Below the pieces are notes generated by a model. The model was not told the origin of the DNA. It made no database searches and saw only the letters and a list, made by a program, of their open reading frames with translations. The translations under genes and the position numbers were made by a program. From Siphonodentalium dalli (Eukaryota; Mollusca; Scaphopoda; Gadilida; Siphonodentaliidae), in the NCBI GenBank assembly GCA_032622095.1, contig CP136069.1, positions 122,874,126 through 122,938,125 of the forward strand: DNA of 64,000 nucleotides. The letters are read 5' to 3'. Positions 48,780 through 59,118 of the stretch are shown piece by piece (position 1 is the first letter of the stretch; each line of letters begins with the position of its first letter).

Positions 48780-49765
48780 GTTAAACTATCTCTTAATTGC
48801 TGATTATTAGTGCCTCTTCAAAACCATTATAGGTAAACAAAACCAATCCCGTGACATTCCCTGCGTCATGTCACTTTTTTGCATCAATTTCTCCACATAT
48901 CTCCATGAAATAATAATAAACGCTCTTTAATGATTGTATATCAATGAAATCATCTGAGGTCAAAGACGCCTATCACGTGAAATCACCTGGTCGGGTGATT
49001 CATCTGTACCAATTTTTCTTCATATACTTTGAGCCTATAGCGAATGCCTTCATTGCTCGCATTTGCCCACTAAAGTCGTCTGAGATCAACGTCATCCGGA
49101 TAGAGTTAATTTTTTTCTTTTAATTGCTAATTATTAGTGCATCTTTAAATCGTGTGAGGTCAACACACCCAATCCTTTGACACGCCCTGCGTCATTCCAG
49201 TTTTGTCACAAATTTCCCCCACTCATCTTCAGGAATGAAAATAAACGCTCTTTATTGATTATATGACCATGTAAGTCATCTGAGGTCAAAGACGCCTATC
49301 GCGTGACAACCACATGGTCGGGTGATTCATCTGTACCAGTTTCCCTACATATACTTTGAGCCTATAACTAACGCTCTTTATTGCTCACATTTGTCCATTA
49401 AAATCGTCTGAGATCAGCGGCATCCGGATAAAGTTACATTTATCTTTTAATTTCTTATTATTAGTGCATCTTTAAATAATTTGAGGTCAACAAACCCATT
49501 CCCTTGACATGCCCTGCGTCATTCGACTTTTGTCACCAATTTTCTCACATATCTTCTGGAATGATGATAAACGCTCTTTATTGATTATATACCCATGTAA
49601 GTCATCTTGGGTCGAAGATGCCTATCGCGTGACATTCATCAAGTTGGTGGTTCATTTGTACCAATTTTCCTACAAATACTTTAAACTTATAAAGAACGCT
49701 CTTTATTGCTCAAATTTGACCCTTAAAGGCGTCTGAGGTCAACGGCATCTATACCACACTATATG
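48780..49765 (+). repeat. Tandem repeat, about 326 bp, three copies
   Basis: The landmark ATAAACGCTCTTTATTGATT lies near 48915 (diverged), 49240 and 49567. Each unit contains AATTGCTAATTATTAGTGCA, CCTTGACACGCCCTGCGTCA, the landmark, CATCTGAGGTCAAAGACGCC, GGTCGGGTGATTCATCTGTA, a second AACGCTCTTTATTGCTC half-unit and GTCTGAGATCAACG. The word AACGCTCTTTAT is shared with the 1-21712 satellite and its MITEs. Confidence 0.85.
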
Positions 49766-50152
49766 GGTCATCTCCGTGTTTAAACTTACACCGACCAGAT
49801 TGCAACCATTTTTGGTCTATAATCAATTAGTTAGTTAAATGCGTTGTTATTGCCCCTTTAGGACATCTAATGTCAATGGGACCTATCTAATAATATTTTC
49901 CGGGCCAAATTACTCATTAGTAACTGACCAATGTGGTTGTCTACTTAATGCATGGTTTATTCAGATGTAATTCTATATCTCCTGTGTCGTAGAAAATATC
50001 ACCGCAAAATACGTAAATCGAAATATATCTCAGGATTTTGAATTTTAAAAGTTGATATTGAGTAAGCGGTTTTAATTATAAGATATAACCCATAATCAGT
50101 CTTCGTCATGCAAACATATTCCCAAATTAACAGTATTTATCACAATAAAACC

Positions 50153-50358
50153 AGGTCCCCCTAATGTCGGTCTGTAACACTGTCAGATATACACTACCGA
50201 TAATTTAATTGCATATATCTATTAAAATATTCATTCCGCGCAAAAACTATCGACAGTTGGTGAATAATAGTGTCACAGAGATCACACATGACAGGAAAAA
50301 GATATAAATTTGCATGTTAAATTCACTTAAAAAACACGCTAAACATTAGGGGGACACA
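50153..50358. repeat. Short-TIR candidate element bounded by GTCCCCCTAATGT
   Basis: GGTCCCCCTAATGTCGG near 50154 is inverted at about 50345-50358 as ACATTAGGGGGAC. The interior has no coding content. Directly downstream, three direct copies of the related words GTCGCCCTAATGT and GTCTCCCTAATGT lie at 50368-50425. No target duplication is evident. Confidence 0.5.
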
Positions 50359-50436
50359 CAAAAAGTCGCCCTAATGTAAAAGTCGCCCTAATGTGGGTTA
50401 TTTACACACAAATGTCTCCCTAATGTGGCTTCCGCG

Positions 50437-50439
<3 letters not shown>

Positions 50440-50484
<45 letters not shown>

Positions 50485-50489
50485 TATAA
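50440..50489. repeat. (TA)n microsatellite next to the 716-bp repeat
   Basis: An uninterrupted TA tract of about 38 bp is followed by CATATATATAAA and then the repeat start CTAGAAGG. Confidence 0.9.
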
Positions 50490-51669
50490 ACTAGAAGGTG
50501 ACCCGACTTCGTCCGGGCTATTCAAAAACCAAATTTCAAGTCGATTGCTCCACCCGTTTCCGAGATCTGGTCTGCGCATGCGCGAAGCTGGCGTCGCACG
50601 GGCTCGGCGACCCGATAAAATTCGTATCCGGGGCAAGATACATTCACATACCAAATTTCAAGTCGATAGCTCCACCCGTTTCCGAGATATATAGCCCAAT
50701 GTCATTTGCGGATACCTCGGCCGGTGATGAGTTAACGCGACATCGGCCGGTTAAGAGTTAACGCGATCACGCCACGATATGTTGATGGCGTAATATATTT
50801 ACGCAATGATTTTCGATGAGCGAAGCATGGTCCTGCGTTCTTCCCGATAATTAAGGTAGAAACTTTAAACGTACACAGGCGTGTGATGCATCATTGGAAA
50901 GATGAAGCGCCACAGATTCTAACCGTGCAAATTATATGACTGGCAATTTATTATTCGCGCTATATCGAATCGATTTGTGAGCACCGAACTGAAATATATT
51001 AGCGCAAAACGGCGTAAAAACAGATTTGACCTCGGCACGTGAAAAGTTGACCTCGGATCTGAAAATCAATAGGCCTATGTTACTCCTGACCCGAAAATAC
51101 CCCCACATACCAAGTTTCATCGAAATCGGCTGGGCCATTTTCGAGTCCATCGATTACACACACACAGATACACACACACACAGATCTTTCAAAAATATAT
51201 AATAGACTAGAAGGTGACCCGACTTCGTCCGGGCTATTCAAAAACCAAATTACAAGTCGATAGCTCCACCCGTTTTCGAGATCTGGTCTGCGCATGCGCG
51301 AAGCTGGCGTCGCACGGGCTCGGCGACCCGATAAAATTCGTATCCGGGGCAAGATACATTCACATACCAAATTTCAAGTCGATAGCTCCACCCGTTTTCG
51401 AGATATATAGCCCAATAACATTTGCGGATACCTCGGCCGGTGATGAGTTAACGCGACATCGGCCGGTTATGAGTTAAACGCGAACACGTCACGATATGTT
51501 GATGGCGTAATATATTTACGCAATGATTTTCGATGAGCGAAGCATGGTCCTGCGTTCTTCCCGATAATTAAGGTAGAAACTTTAAACGCATACAGGCGTG
51601 TGATATATCATTGGAAAGATGAAGCGCCACAGATTCTAACCGTGCAAATTATATGACTGGCAATGTATT
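50490..51669 (+). repeat. 716-bp interspersed repeat, copy 2 (one full unit plus a truncated unit)
   Basis: Unit 1 runs from 50490 to 51205 and unit 2 from 51206 to 51669, where the LINE begins. Each starts ACTAGAAGGTGACCCGAC. An internal block (CAAATTTCAAGTCGATAGCT, CCACCCGTTTCCGAGAT) occurs twice per unit, separated by CTGCGCATGCGCGAAGC and CGACCCGATAAAATTCG. The unit ends with CCAAGTTTCATCGAAATCGG, a (CA)n stretch and TTCAAAAATATATAAT. The segment is practically identical to 59115-60296. Repeats of this general design (ACTAG start, CAAGTTTCATCGAAATCGG, simple repeat, AT-rich end) occur widely in invertebrates as I recall, but I cannot name the class. Confidence 0.88.
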
Positions 51670-51768
51670 GTGGTAACCTTTATTGGTGCACGATTACATG
51701 TGTATGAACTTCGTCAGCTCGGTCTGTTTCAACATCGTCTATCGCAACACTTACTTCGCGTGACTGTA

Positions 51769-54022
51769 ATGGAGGGTGTTCTTATCCAATCTGACCAAAT
51801 ATTAAATGGTCTCGATGATTTCGAACATTTGCAGCTAAATATGGCGGAGCATGATGTATACGAACTCCAACAAATTGGAGAGATGCGAAATGAGGAACTT
51901 GTTGCAAAGCAAAACTCTTCCTCACTCAACGCTTGCCTGCCTCCAATGTTAAATGCACAATCATGCATTTCAAGCCCCATTGTGCATACGATCGACAAAT
52001 CTGAAGCAACAGAATCGCCACCTCTTCGAAGTCTTCTGAACCTCCCAAAAGACAAATTTATCAATGAACTGTTGCATGTTATTCCAGACGAAACCGGTCT
52101 CAACGCGTTGAGACATTCCGTATTTACGGAAGCTAGACATAACAGCGAGGAACTTCAACAGTGCAAACTGAAGCAACGATTCCAACGAGATTCTGGAAAG
52201 CCAAACCGCGAAAAATACGCTAACGATATTTACAACATAGTGCAGTTTATTCGGGGTGACAATTTCAGTGTTATACGCGATGTCGTTACGAAAACACTAT
52301 CTGTGAACAGTAGCACAATACAACCTGGTAATGAGCCCAACAAAAGAGAGTCTTCGGAGCCGTGCAAATGTAATACGATCTGTATACAAGATAAACTCAC
52401 TGAAACTCTGACCGATTTGACTCTTACAAAAAAGAACCAATTGGAACGTGAACAAAAATGGTCAGACGACTTGTCATCAGTGAATAGCTCTATAAACACA
52501 CTGACAAAAAACCAGTCAGACATTATGGAGAAACTAACTCTCTTGGAGACAATTGTTTGTGATGTCAAACTGAAGTGCAATTCTAACTCAACGTCTATTG
52601 GTAGCACCATTGGCAATGTAGCTTCAATCAGTCTCGGACTGGATCGTCTGCGAGATGATAAGTGCATGGGTATCGACAATCTAAAGCATCGCGTTAAGAT
52701 GTTAGACAGCAACGTCGGCTCATCACAGGACGACTATCATAATTTTATCAAATCTGTGAACTCCAAAGTGTCCCGACATGTCGAAGTCTTTCGTCAAACA
52801 CGAGTCGTTAGATCGAAGACTATCTTCTCTCACAAGCAAATGCTCATCGACGGTTGGAACTATTAAGCAGCATGTTGACGGTGTAGAGAGACAGTTGTCT
52901 ACAATGTTTGAGCTTTTGGCCCAAGATACTGTTGTGAAGTACAATAAACTGGGAGCAGTGGTACAGTCTTGCATGCAAACTGATCCCACTCAACCAATCG
53001 ATTTGCTGTGGAAAGCTACCGACATGTCACATCATAATTTGTCAATAGGAGATCCTCAGGCAAACAGCAGTACAAACTCTGGAACACAAAACCAACCTAG
53101 GACACCGGGTGCTCTTGCTACAAATTCCAATGATATAATTATTGACAGTGTAGTGAATAACAGTGATGTTAGCCCTAAAATCCTGCCCGAACCGTCGGTC
53201 GATCCACTCGACCACTTATCTCCTATAAATTGGTCAAAGGATACCAGCTCCCTAATGAGGGAAATTCTTGTCAAGACCAAAAAATCTACTGACTTTACTA
53301 CCACGAATCAAGCTGACACTCAGTCAAGATCTCCAACATTCAGTAATATGCTGGCGAATACCGCAGGTGTTGGCAATTCGATTGCCTCTTCGAAAGCGCA
53401 ATCTGACAATGTCGCATCGGGACAACATTCCTCGCACTCTACTTCAAACTATAACGAAAGTTTAAATAGCATTCCTGTCATTTCAACAACCGAGCAGAAT
53501 GAGGAGAGACAACGAACGTCCAACACAGACCGCACGCGCGACGACATGAGAATGGCCCACAACTCGTCAGTTCGTAATAAATATGACAACAACTCGAAAA
53601 TGCAAGTATTCAATTCATACCACCAACAAACTTCAGCATCAGAAACCGAATCGACGCACATATTCCATGATGTCCCACCACGCGATTACCACGATGAAGA
53701 ATATCGTCACGACGATACATGCGGCTTTAAAGGCGTGTTACCTAAAAGAGGTCGGAGAACCCGTAAAATCTTTATAGGAAGGATTGCTACAACTGCCAAA
53801 GAACGCGATCTTTGGACATTCTTCGAAAATAGAGGCATATTGCCCACATTCGTTCGACTCATGGCCAGTACAAGGAATGGCACACAATCAGCCCGAGTTA
53901 ATTTATACGCAGATGATATAAAATTGCTGTACCAAGAAGATTTCTGGCCCAAAGGCATCATTGCCAGACCATGGCGTTCTGATCCACCTCAGCGTGACTA
54001 TCATGGAGATACAGCCAAATAA
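51769..54022 (+). pseudogene. LINE ORF1 (gag-like, coiled coil plus RRM-like domain), one frameshift
   Basis: The first ATG in the upstream frame is at 51769. The frame is open from 51670, but only through a GTG. This frame runs to 52866, and the second frame (52778-54022) continues the same product. The break lies near 52790-52800, giving a combined product of roughly 750 residues. The first part holds long Leu/Ser/Lys heptads around ETLTDLTLTKK to EKLTLLETIV, which suggests a coiled coil for trimer formation. A Ser/Thr/Asn-rich linker follows. The C-terminus (about 53745-53990) has an RRM-like pattern: KIFIGRIATTAKERDLW, FVRLMASTRNGTQSARVNL, then FWPKGIIARPW. ORF1 proteins of this kind bind LINE RNA. 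A single frameshift in an otherwise clean frame suggests recent loss or a sequencing error. Confidence 0.82.
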
Positions 54023-57000
54023 GCTTAATATATTGACGTGGAATGCCACAGGCTTCATGTCATCCCAGCTATACATTTGTGATATTCTGAAAACATTAAA
54101 ATACAGCTTCGTCGGAATATCGGAGCATTGGCTTAGTGAACAAAATGTTATTTCACTTGAAACACTACATCATTCTTATTCCGCCGTGGTAAAGCCGGGG
54201 CGAACAATCAAAACTAAAATTAACGCCACGTTCACAAGAGACGGAGTAGCCATAATGATACGAAAAGACTTGCTCAACAGATGTACAGTGATCGATCTAC
54301 CACACGAATGGTGCGCAGGCATCAACTTCAACGTTTCCCCCAGCATGTCACTGGCATTCATTCAAGTATATATGCCAAACACAAACCATGGAGATGACGA
54401 ATTTCAGAAGTGTTTAGCATCTCTGTTGGACATTTATTCCATGCTATCACAAGAAAGTTCTGTTATTTTAATGGGTGATTTCAACGTACACCTAGGAGAT
54501 GCCAGAGGTGAAAATCTCCCCACGCGTCACTCGTTCCGTTCTATGGTTATGAATACATTCTCCAAAGACACATGCATGTGGTCTACTGTTTGTTCGCCTT
54601 CGTGCAAGGGACCACGATTCACATTCTTTCCTTTCGCTGCAGTGGCCAGTCCAACCACTATTGATCATATCTTCATACCAGAATGTATGGTACATTTGGT
54701 ATCGTCATGTCGCGTCTTGGATGATGTACCATCGAATGTGTCAAACCATCTGCCTGTGACATGTGCCATTACCGTGGACATGTATGACCACCAAACCACA
54801 GCCACCCGCAAACACATCCGCACTGTGTATAAATGGAAAGGTGATGACACTCAGGGTTACCGTATAATCCTGAATACGGCGTGCTCCGAGATGTTAAAGC
54901 GACATATCGTTGACAATTCTGACGTTGATAAATTCTACGCGGATGTTGTATCCTCACTCCATGAGGCTGCCCTGTCAGCTATTGGTGAACGAAAGTTCCA
55001 GACACACACGAAGCCCTACTGGAATTCTGACCTATCTTCGCTACAACAAAATGTGAAAGCAAACCGTTCAAAGTGGTTATTGTCTGGGAAAAAACATTCT
55101 ACGGAATCAAGTGATTATCTGAACTACAAGGACTCAAAACGTCGATTTCGGCGGGCTCTAAGGATAGCCGTGCGCAATCACGAGCAAAAATTCCTGTTAG
55201 ATGTTGAAACTGCAGCAAACGAAAATCCCACTCGTTTCTGGAAAATGACGAAGTCTAAAACTAACTCCCATGCAGTTACGAGTGGTATGGATTTCGGAAA
55301 TGGTATGTGTAAAGAGTCTAGTGCGATCTTATCAGGCTGGAAATGCTATTTTGAGAACTTATACACTCCCACAGTACACGCTGATCCCGAGTTCAACAAA
55401 TTCATTACCAACAGCCTCTCGTCGGAATTCGATCCCTCCTGCATAAATTATGACTCGGCAGTATTTTGCAATGAAATTATGTCAGAAGATGTCAATGCTC
55501 AAATAAAAAACATGAAGAAAAACAAATCATCGGGTCCGGATGGTATTGCTAACGAGCACCTGATATTTTCTTCTAAACTCATGGTGTCAGTGATTTGTAA
55601 ACTCTTCAATGGTATTCTTTCACGGGAATGGATTCCCACGGTTATGAAATCTGGTATCATTATTCCTGTGCACAAAGGCGACCCGAAGCCGCGGACTAAG
55701 CCAGACAGTTATCGTGCAATCACACTTCTCTCCTCATTGTATAAACTATTCGAGTCGGTCATCTTACACAGATTTCTGAAAAGTCCATCCCTTAATAAAT
55801 TTCCACATGCTCTGCAATTCGGATTCCAGAAGGGAGTCAGCTGCACTATGACGTCATTCATTGTGCAAGAAGCTATACACTATGCACGCGACAACCACTC
55901 CAAAGCTTATGTTTGCTACCTTGACTCTGCAAAGGCATTTGACTGCGTTTGGCACGAGGGCCTCCTGTACAAACTGAACGACCTCGGATTCAATGGGAAA
56001 ATACTTCGGAAAATCCGCAACATGTACTCAAATTGCGCTAGCCGTGTGCTCCATAATGGTGATTTGTCAGAGTCATTTGAAATTCGTCAAGGAACAAGAC
56101 AAGGGGCCGTAACATCGCCTTTTTTCTACTTGACATTCATTGACGATCTCTTGTCTACTCTGGAAGTTTCAGATCAAGGTGCATCTATTGGCAATATCAA
56201 CACTACCTCACCAACAACTGCAGATGATATTACTATAGTTTCCCTCACAAAAGCTGGTTTGGACAACTTGATGAAAATCTGCTTCAACTACAGCAAGAAA
56301 TGGCGCTTCTGTTTTTCAAAATCTAAGAGTTCCGTTGTCGTATACAACGAAACGAAACAACAACACACAAACCAACAAAGATCGTGGGTTCTTGGGAATG
56401 ACACGATCGATGAAAGCACCGACTGTCGCCATCTGGGAATTTCTCAAGGAAAATTCGGCAACACTGTTAACCGTGCTACAAATATTTCTGAAGTGTTGAG
56501 AAAAACATACTTCTCTATCGCTGGTAGGAAATCCTTAAGTATGTGCACCCCTCTCACAATGAATAATCTCCTACACACAGTTGTGCTTCCAAAGGCTCTT
56601 TATGGCGCTGAACTCCTATATTCAACAGATGACAACGCTCTCTGCACAATTGAAAAGGGTCTACGTACATGTATAAAGCACATACAGAATCTTCCAACAA
56701 GGGCGAGCACAAACCTCTCACTCAGTCTCCTGGGTGTTTTACCGATGAGTCGCCAACTACATTTGAGAAAACTTCTCTTCCTCGGCGAACTTATCCACTT
56801 GCCTGCGACTCGAGACTTTCCTTTACGAATTTTCATGAAAAACCTCTATATGCACAATTTATTCAATGTGAATACCACCGGTTATGTAAAAGACATCATC
56901 GATGTTCTAGAAGTGTACAATCTGTCTTCTTATCTTCAAGAATTCTTATCTTCTGGATCCTTCCCAAAGAAGATCATTTGGAAGCAACTCGTTAAGTCGA

Positions 57001-57491
57001 CCATAAGAGCCAACTATTGTGATGCATGGACTTCAGCAGTGGGTGCCAATGGTCGCTCTTCTAATCTTCTCCTCATTCATAACCAGCCTCTCGCAGTCTG
57101 GAGTGTGTGGCGTCTTCTTGCTGCCCATCCTAACAGGAGTTTGGAACTGAAAAATCTTGCTAGACTTCTAAATAGATTGTTGTTCGAAAACAATGCCCGA
57201 TGCATGCTGTGTGGCCACACATATAACAATGAAATTGGACATATCACTGACTCGTGCATATCTGCCACCATGTACAGACTCCGATATAATTACTGGTGTA
57301 TGCTTATCGATAGCTTCGACATCCAACTATTTAGTTACCTGGATGCTCTCCCAAACGACCATTTAAATGCGCTGTTACTTGGCAGTACCCAGCTTGGTTG
57401 TCATATCCCGACTGAGTCATGGGAGCAGCTCATCATCGCATCTGCTGCATTTCTGTATGTTGGTTGTCAACTAATTCGCCCCGGAAGTTAA
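54003..57491 (+). CDS. LINE ORF2: AP endonuclease and reverse transcriptase, intact
   Basis: From the ATG at 54003 this is 1162 residues. The ATG overlaps the end of ORF1 by 20 bp; an upstream in-frame ATG at 53961 is less likely. The endonuclease occupies residues 8-255, with Asn14 (LTWNATG), Glu41 (GISEHW), Asp159/Asn161 (MGDFN), Asp221 (IDHIF) and His249 (SNHLPV). The reverse transcriptase spans about 520-830: SSGPDGI, PVHKGDPK, DSYRAITLLS, LQFGFQKG, motif A LDSAKAFD (Asp641), motif B RQGTRQGAVTSPFF, and motif C TADD (739-742). Most RTs have an aromatic residue before ADD; here it is Thr. A C-terminal CCHC knuckle uses Cys1067, Cys1070, His1080 and Cys1085. All catalytic residues are present and there is no internal stop, so the copy is young. 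It acts with ORF1 in target-primed reverse transcription. Confidence 0.93.
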   Translation: MEIQPNKLNILTWNATGFMSSQLYICDILKTLKYSFVGISEHWLSEQNVISLETLHHSYSAVVKPGRTIKTKINATFTRDGVAIMIRKDLLNRCTVIDLPHEWCAGINFNVSPSMSLAFIQVYMPNTNHGDDEFQKCLASLLDIYSMLSQESSVILMGDFNVHLGDARGENLPTRHSFRSMVMNTFSKDTCMWSTVCSPSCKGPRFTFFPFAAVASPTTIDHIFIPECMVHLVSSCRVLDDVPSNVSNHLPVTCAITVDMYDHQTTATRKHIRTVYKWKGDDTQGYRIILNTACSEMLKRHIVDNSDVDKFYADVVSSLHEAALSAIGERKFQTHTKPYWNSDLSSLQQNVKANRSKWLLSGKKHSTESSDYLNYKDSKRRFRRALRIAVRNHEQKFLLDVETAANENPTRFWKMTKSKTNSHAVTSGMDFGNGMCKESSAILSGWKCYFENLYTPTVHADPEFNKFITNSLSSEFDPSCINYDSAVFCNEIMSEDVNAQIKNMKKNKSSGPDGIANEHLIFSSKLMVSVICKLFNGILSREWIPTVMKSGIIIPVHKGDPKPRTKPDSYRAITLLSSLYKLFESVILHRFLKSPSLNKFPHALQFGFQKGVSCTMTSFIVQEAIHYARDNHSKAYVCYLDSAKAFDCVWHEGLLYKLNDLGFNGKILRKIRNMYSNCASRVLHNGDLSESFEIRQGTRQGAVTSPFFYLTFIDDLLSTLEVSDQGASIGNINTTSPTTADDITIVSLTKAGLDNLMKICFNYSKKWRFCFSKSKSSVVVYNETKQQHTNQQRSWVLGNDTIDESTDCRHLGISQGKFGNTVNRATNISEVLRKTYFSIAGRKSLSMCTPLTMNNLLHTVVLPKALYGAELLYSTDDNALCTIEKGLRTCIKHIQNLPTRASTNLSLSLLGVLPMSRQLHLRKLLFLGELIHLPATRDFPLRIFMKNLYMHNLFNVNTTGYVKDIIDVLEVYNLSSYLQEFLSSGSFPKKIIWKQLVKSTIRANYCDAWTSAVGANGRSSNLLLIHNQPLAVWSVWRLLAAHPNRSLELKNLARLLNRLLFENNARCMLCGHTYNNEIGHITDSCISATMYRLRYNYWCMLIDSFDIQLFSYLDALPNDHLNALLLGSTQLGCHIPTESWEQLIIASAAFLYVGCQLIRPGS

Positions 57492-57785
57492 AAGATGACA
57501 TTCACATGACTTTTGATGCAATATGCCTCTCATGTGGACAATTTTCAACTATGATCTGGCCTCCTTGCCACCCGCATCTACAATGTTTTATCATATACTC
57601 GTTTTTACCTTGCTATTCGTACAATGTACACACCTTTCCAATGTATGTATACAATGTCCTTCCTTGTAAATAGATGCTGGTGTATAGTCCACTTACAATG
57701 GTCTCGTTGCCACATATTTTCTGTAACTGATATGTATATATGCTCTTCATACTTGGAGGTCAATAAACAATAATAAACAATAATT
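57492..57785 (+). other. LINE 3' untranslated region and tail
   Basis: After the ORF2 stop, about 290 bp of AT-rich sequence end in GGAGGTCAATAAACAATAATAAAC-like repeats, a microsatellite-type tail rather than poly(A). The last part is duplicated inverted at 39513-39545. The exact 3' border is uncertain by 10-20 bp. Confidence 0.6.
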
Positions 57786-58540
57786 TCTGCAATTTCCTTT
57801 TCAATTACCAGAGATAAGGACAGTTTTGTGAGACACAAATCAATTTGTCGCAAATAACCTTGCTTTTCGTCTGATTAATTCTATGGTGTAAGACAGCCTG
57901 GTTGAGCCGAGACGTATTTAGTTAATATAATGGCAGGTGGAAGAAAATCGTCTCAATTGGATACTGTTTACATGGATATTAAATCAAACTACTATTACAA
58001 TGCATTCACATTACCTTATAAAGGTACACAATTGAATCCGATGATCCCCGTATCATCAGATTCCAACAACAACAACATTTCTTTAAAAGACGCTTTGGTG
58101 GATTCGTCCCGTTTTGCAGACATCTATTGTTTTCGGTAGGTTGTGGTAGATGTGTGAATAATCGTCTTAATGACTACTTAGGCCGTTCCTAGTTGGTTTG
58201 ATTGGATTCGGTTTTTGTATGTTTTACCCCTTTTGATTATGAGAAAGAAAGGAAGTTTGGGTTTCATTTATGACTGTTATGCTATTAGTTATGGATAATA
58301 TATAAATGCATCTCATGTACACTATGTATGTGGAGAATTTATGTAATAACACATGGTTGCAAGTATAGAAAATAGTTTGATGAACAAACTTGGTATGGGG
58401 AACATCTGGAAAAACCAATCCATATATAGCATTAATCAGTTCAACTCTTACAGACACAACAAGACGAATATAACACAGCAGTGGCAGGGAAGTAATCTAT
58501 GTCAAAAAAATTCACCTTTTACAGGATCGTGAAGCCTAAT
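57786..58540. other. Unique stretch with an unassigned 69-codon frame
   Basis: The frame at 57930-58139 (+) starts MAGGRKSSQLDTVYMD and has an asparagine run near residue 45. I do not recognise it, and no partner exon was found. It could be an exon remnant or a chance frame. Confidence 0.35.
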
Positions 58541-58549
58541 TCGGGCTTG

Positions 58550-58870
58550 AAAATCGCAACGTTAAGACCTTAGTTCGTTTTCGGACCAGAACTCACTACC
58601 TCCCAACTGAAAGAGGTTCTTGGACAAACACCGACTACTCAGAAAATGTACCCTATGCAACACCGAAATAGGTGACGAATTTCACGTCATTCTGAAATGC
58701 AAGGATTTGCAATATTTTCGAGAAAGGTATACATAGCACCGTACTTTTATAAACACCCAAATGTACTCAAACTCAGACAACTTTTCAATTCGGGAAAGGG
58801 GAAACGAATGCGAAATTTGTCTATTTTCATACGTAGAGTTGGGCCATTATTCGGACACTCCCGGTGCTTG
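58550..58870 (+). pseudogene. C-terminal fragment of a second LINE ORF2
   Basis: Read with at least two frame changes, the segment gives RTRTHYLPTERGSW, then CTLCNTEIGDEFHVILKC (Cys codons at 58647 and 58656; spacing C-x2-C-x8-H-x4-C), then YIAPYFYKHPNVLKLRQLF and MRNLSIFIRR. This order (HRLP-like block, CCHC with IGDEFH, HPN-KLxQLF) is typical of the C-terminus of APE-type LINE polyproteins in marine invertebrates. It differs clearly from the intact LINE just upstream, so it comes from another family. Stops and frame changes show it is dead. Confidence 0.75.
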
Positions 58871-59024
58871 TTCCTCAATCCTATACCCGCTGTCATCAAC
58901 ACAATAACTCTCCTGGTCCTTATTAATCATAATCATGGGTTATTACATGACAACAATTATTGCAACAATTATCCATCGGCATTACTTTCAAACTGCCAAT
59001 ATATTACATCTATGTTGTACATGT

Positions 59025-59032
<8 letters not shown>

Positions 59033-59114
<82 letters not shown>
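59033..59114. repeat. (TA)n microsatellite, about 80 bp
   Basis: An uninterrupted AT dinucleotide tract directly precedes the 716-bp repeat, as at 50440 and 38240. Confidence 0.95.

Positions 59115-59118
<4 letters not shown>

Larger units (their letters stand above)
51670..57785 (+). mobile_element. APE-type non-LTR retrotransposon (LINE), nearly complete
   Basis: The element has ORF1 (frameshifted), an intact ORF2 and a 3' region of about 290 bp ending in CAATAAACAATAATAAAC-type repeats rather than a poly(A). LINEs move by nicking the target and reverse-transcribing their RNA there. The 5' junction falls inside a unit of the 716-bp repeat, immediately after GACTGGCAATGTATT. I could not find the rest of that unit, or a target duplication, at the 3' end. 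The 5' end may be truncated, because no long 5' UTR is visible. The combination of endonuclease, RT and C-terminal CCHC fits CR1/Jockey-like groups; the clade is not determined. Confidence 0.93.

Noticed and set aside
50498-50761. 87-codon frame (starting [14 protein letters not shown]) conserved in all copies of the 716-bp repeat
   Set aside because: It is conserved because the copies are nearly identical. The older inverted copy at 37945-38208 also keeps it open, which is mildly interesting, but two further registers are open over the same bases and no domain is visible.
53961-54002. Upstream ATG at 53961 as the start of LINE ORF2
   Set aside because: The first 14 codons overlap ORF1 coding sequence and lack family character. 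The endonuclease begins just after the ATG at 54003.
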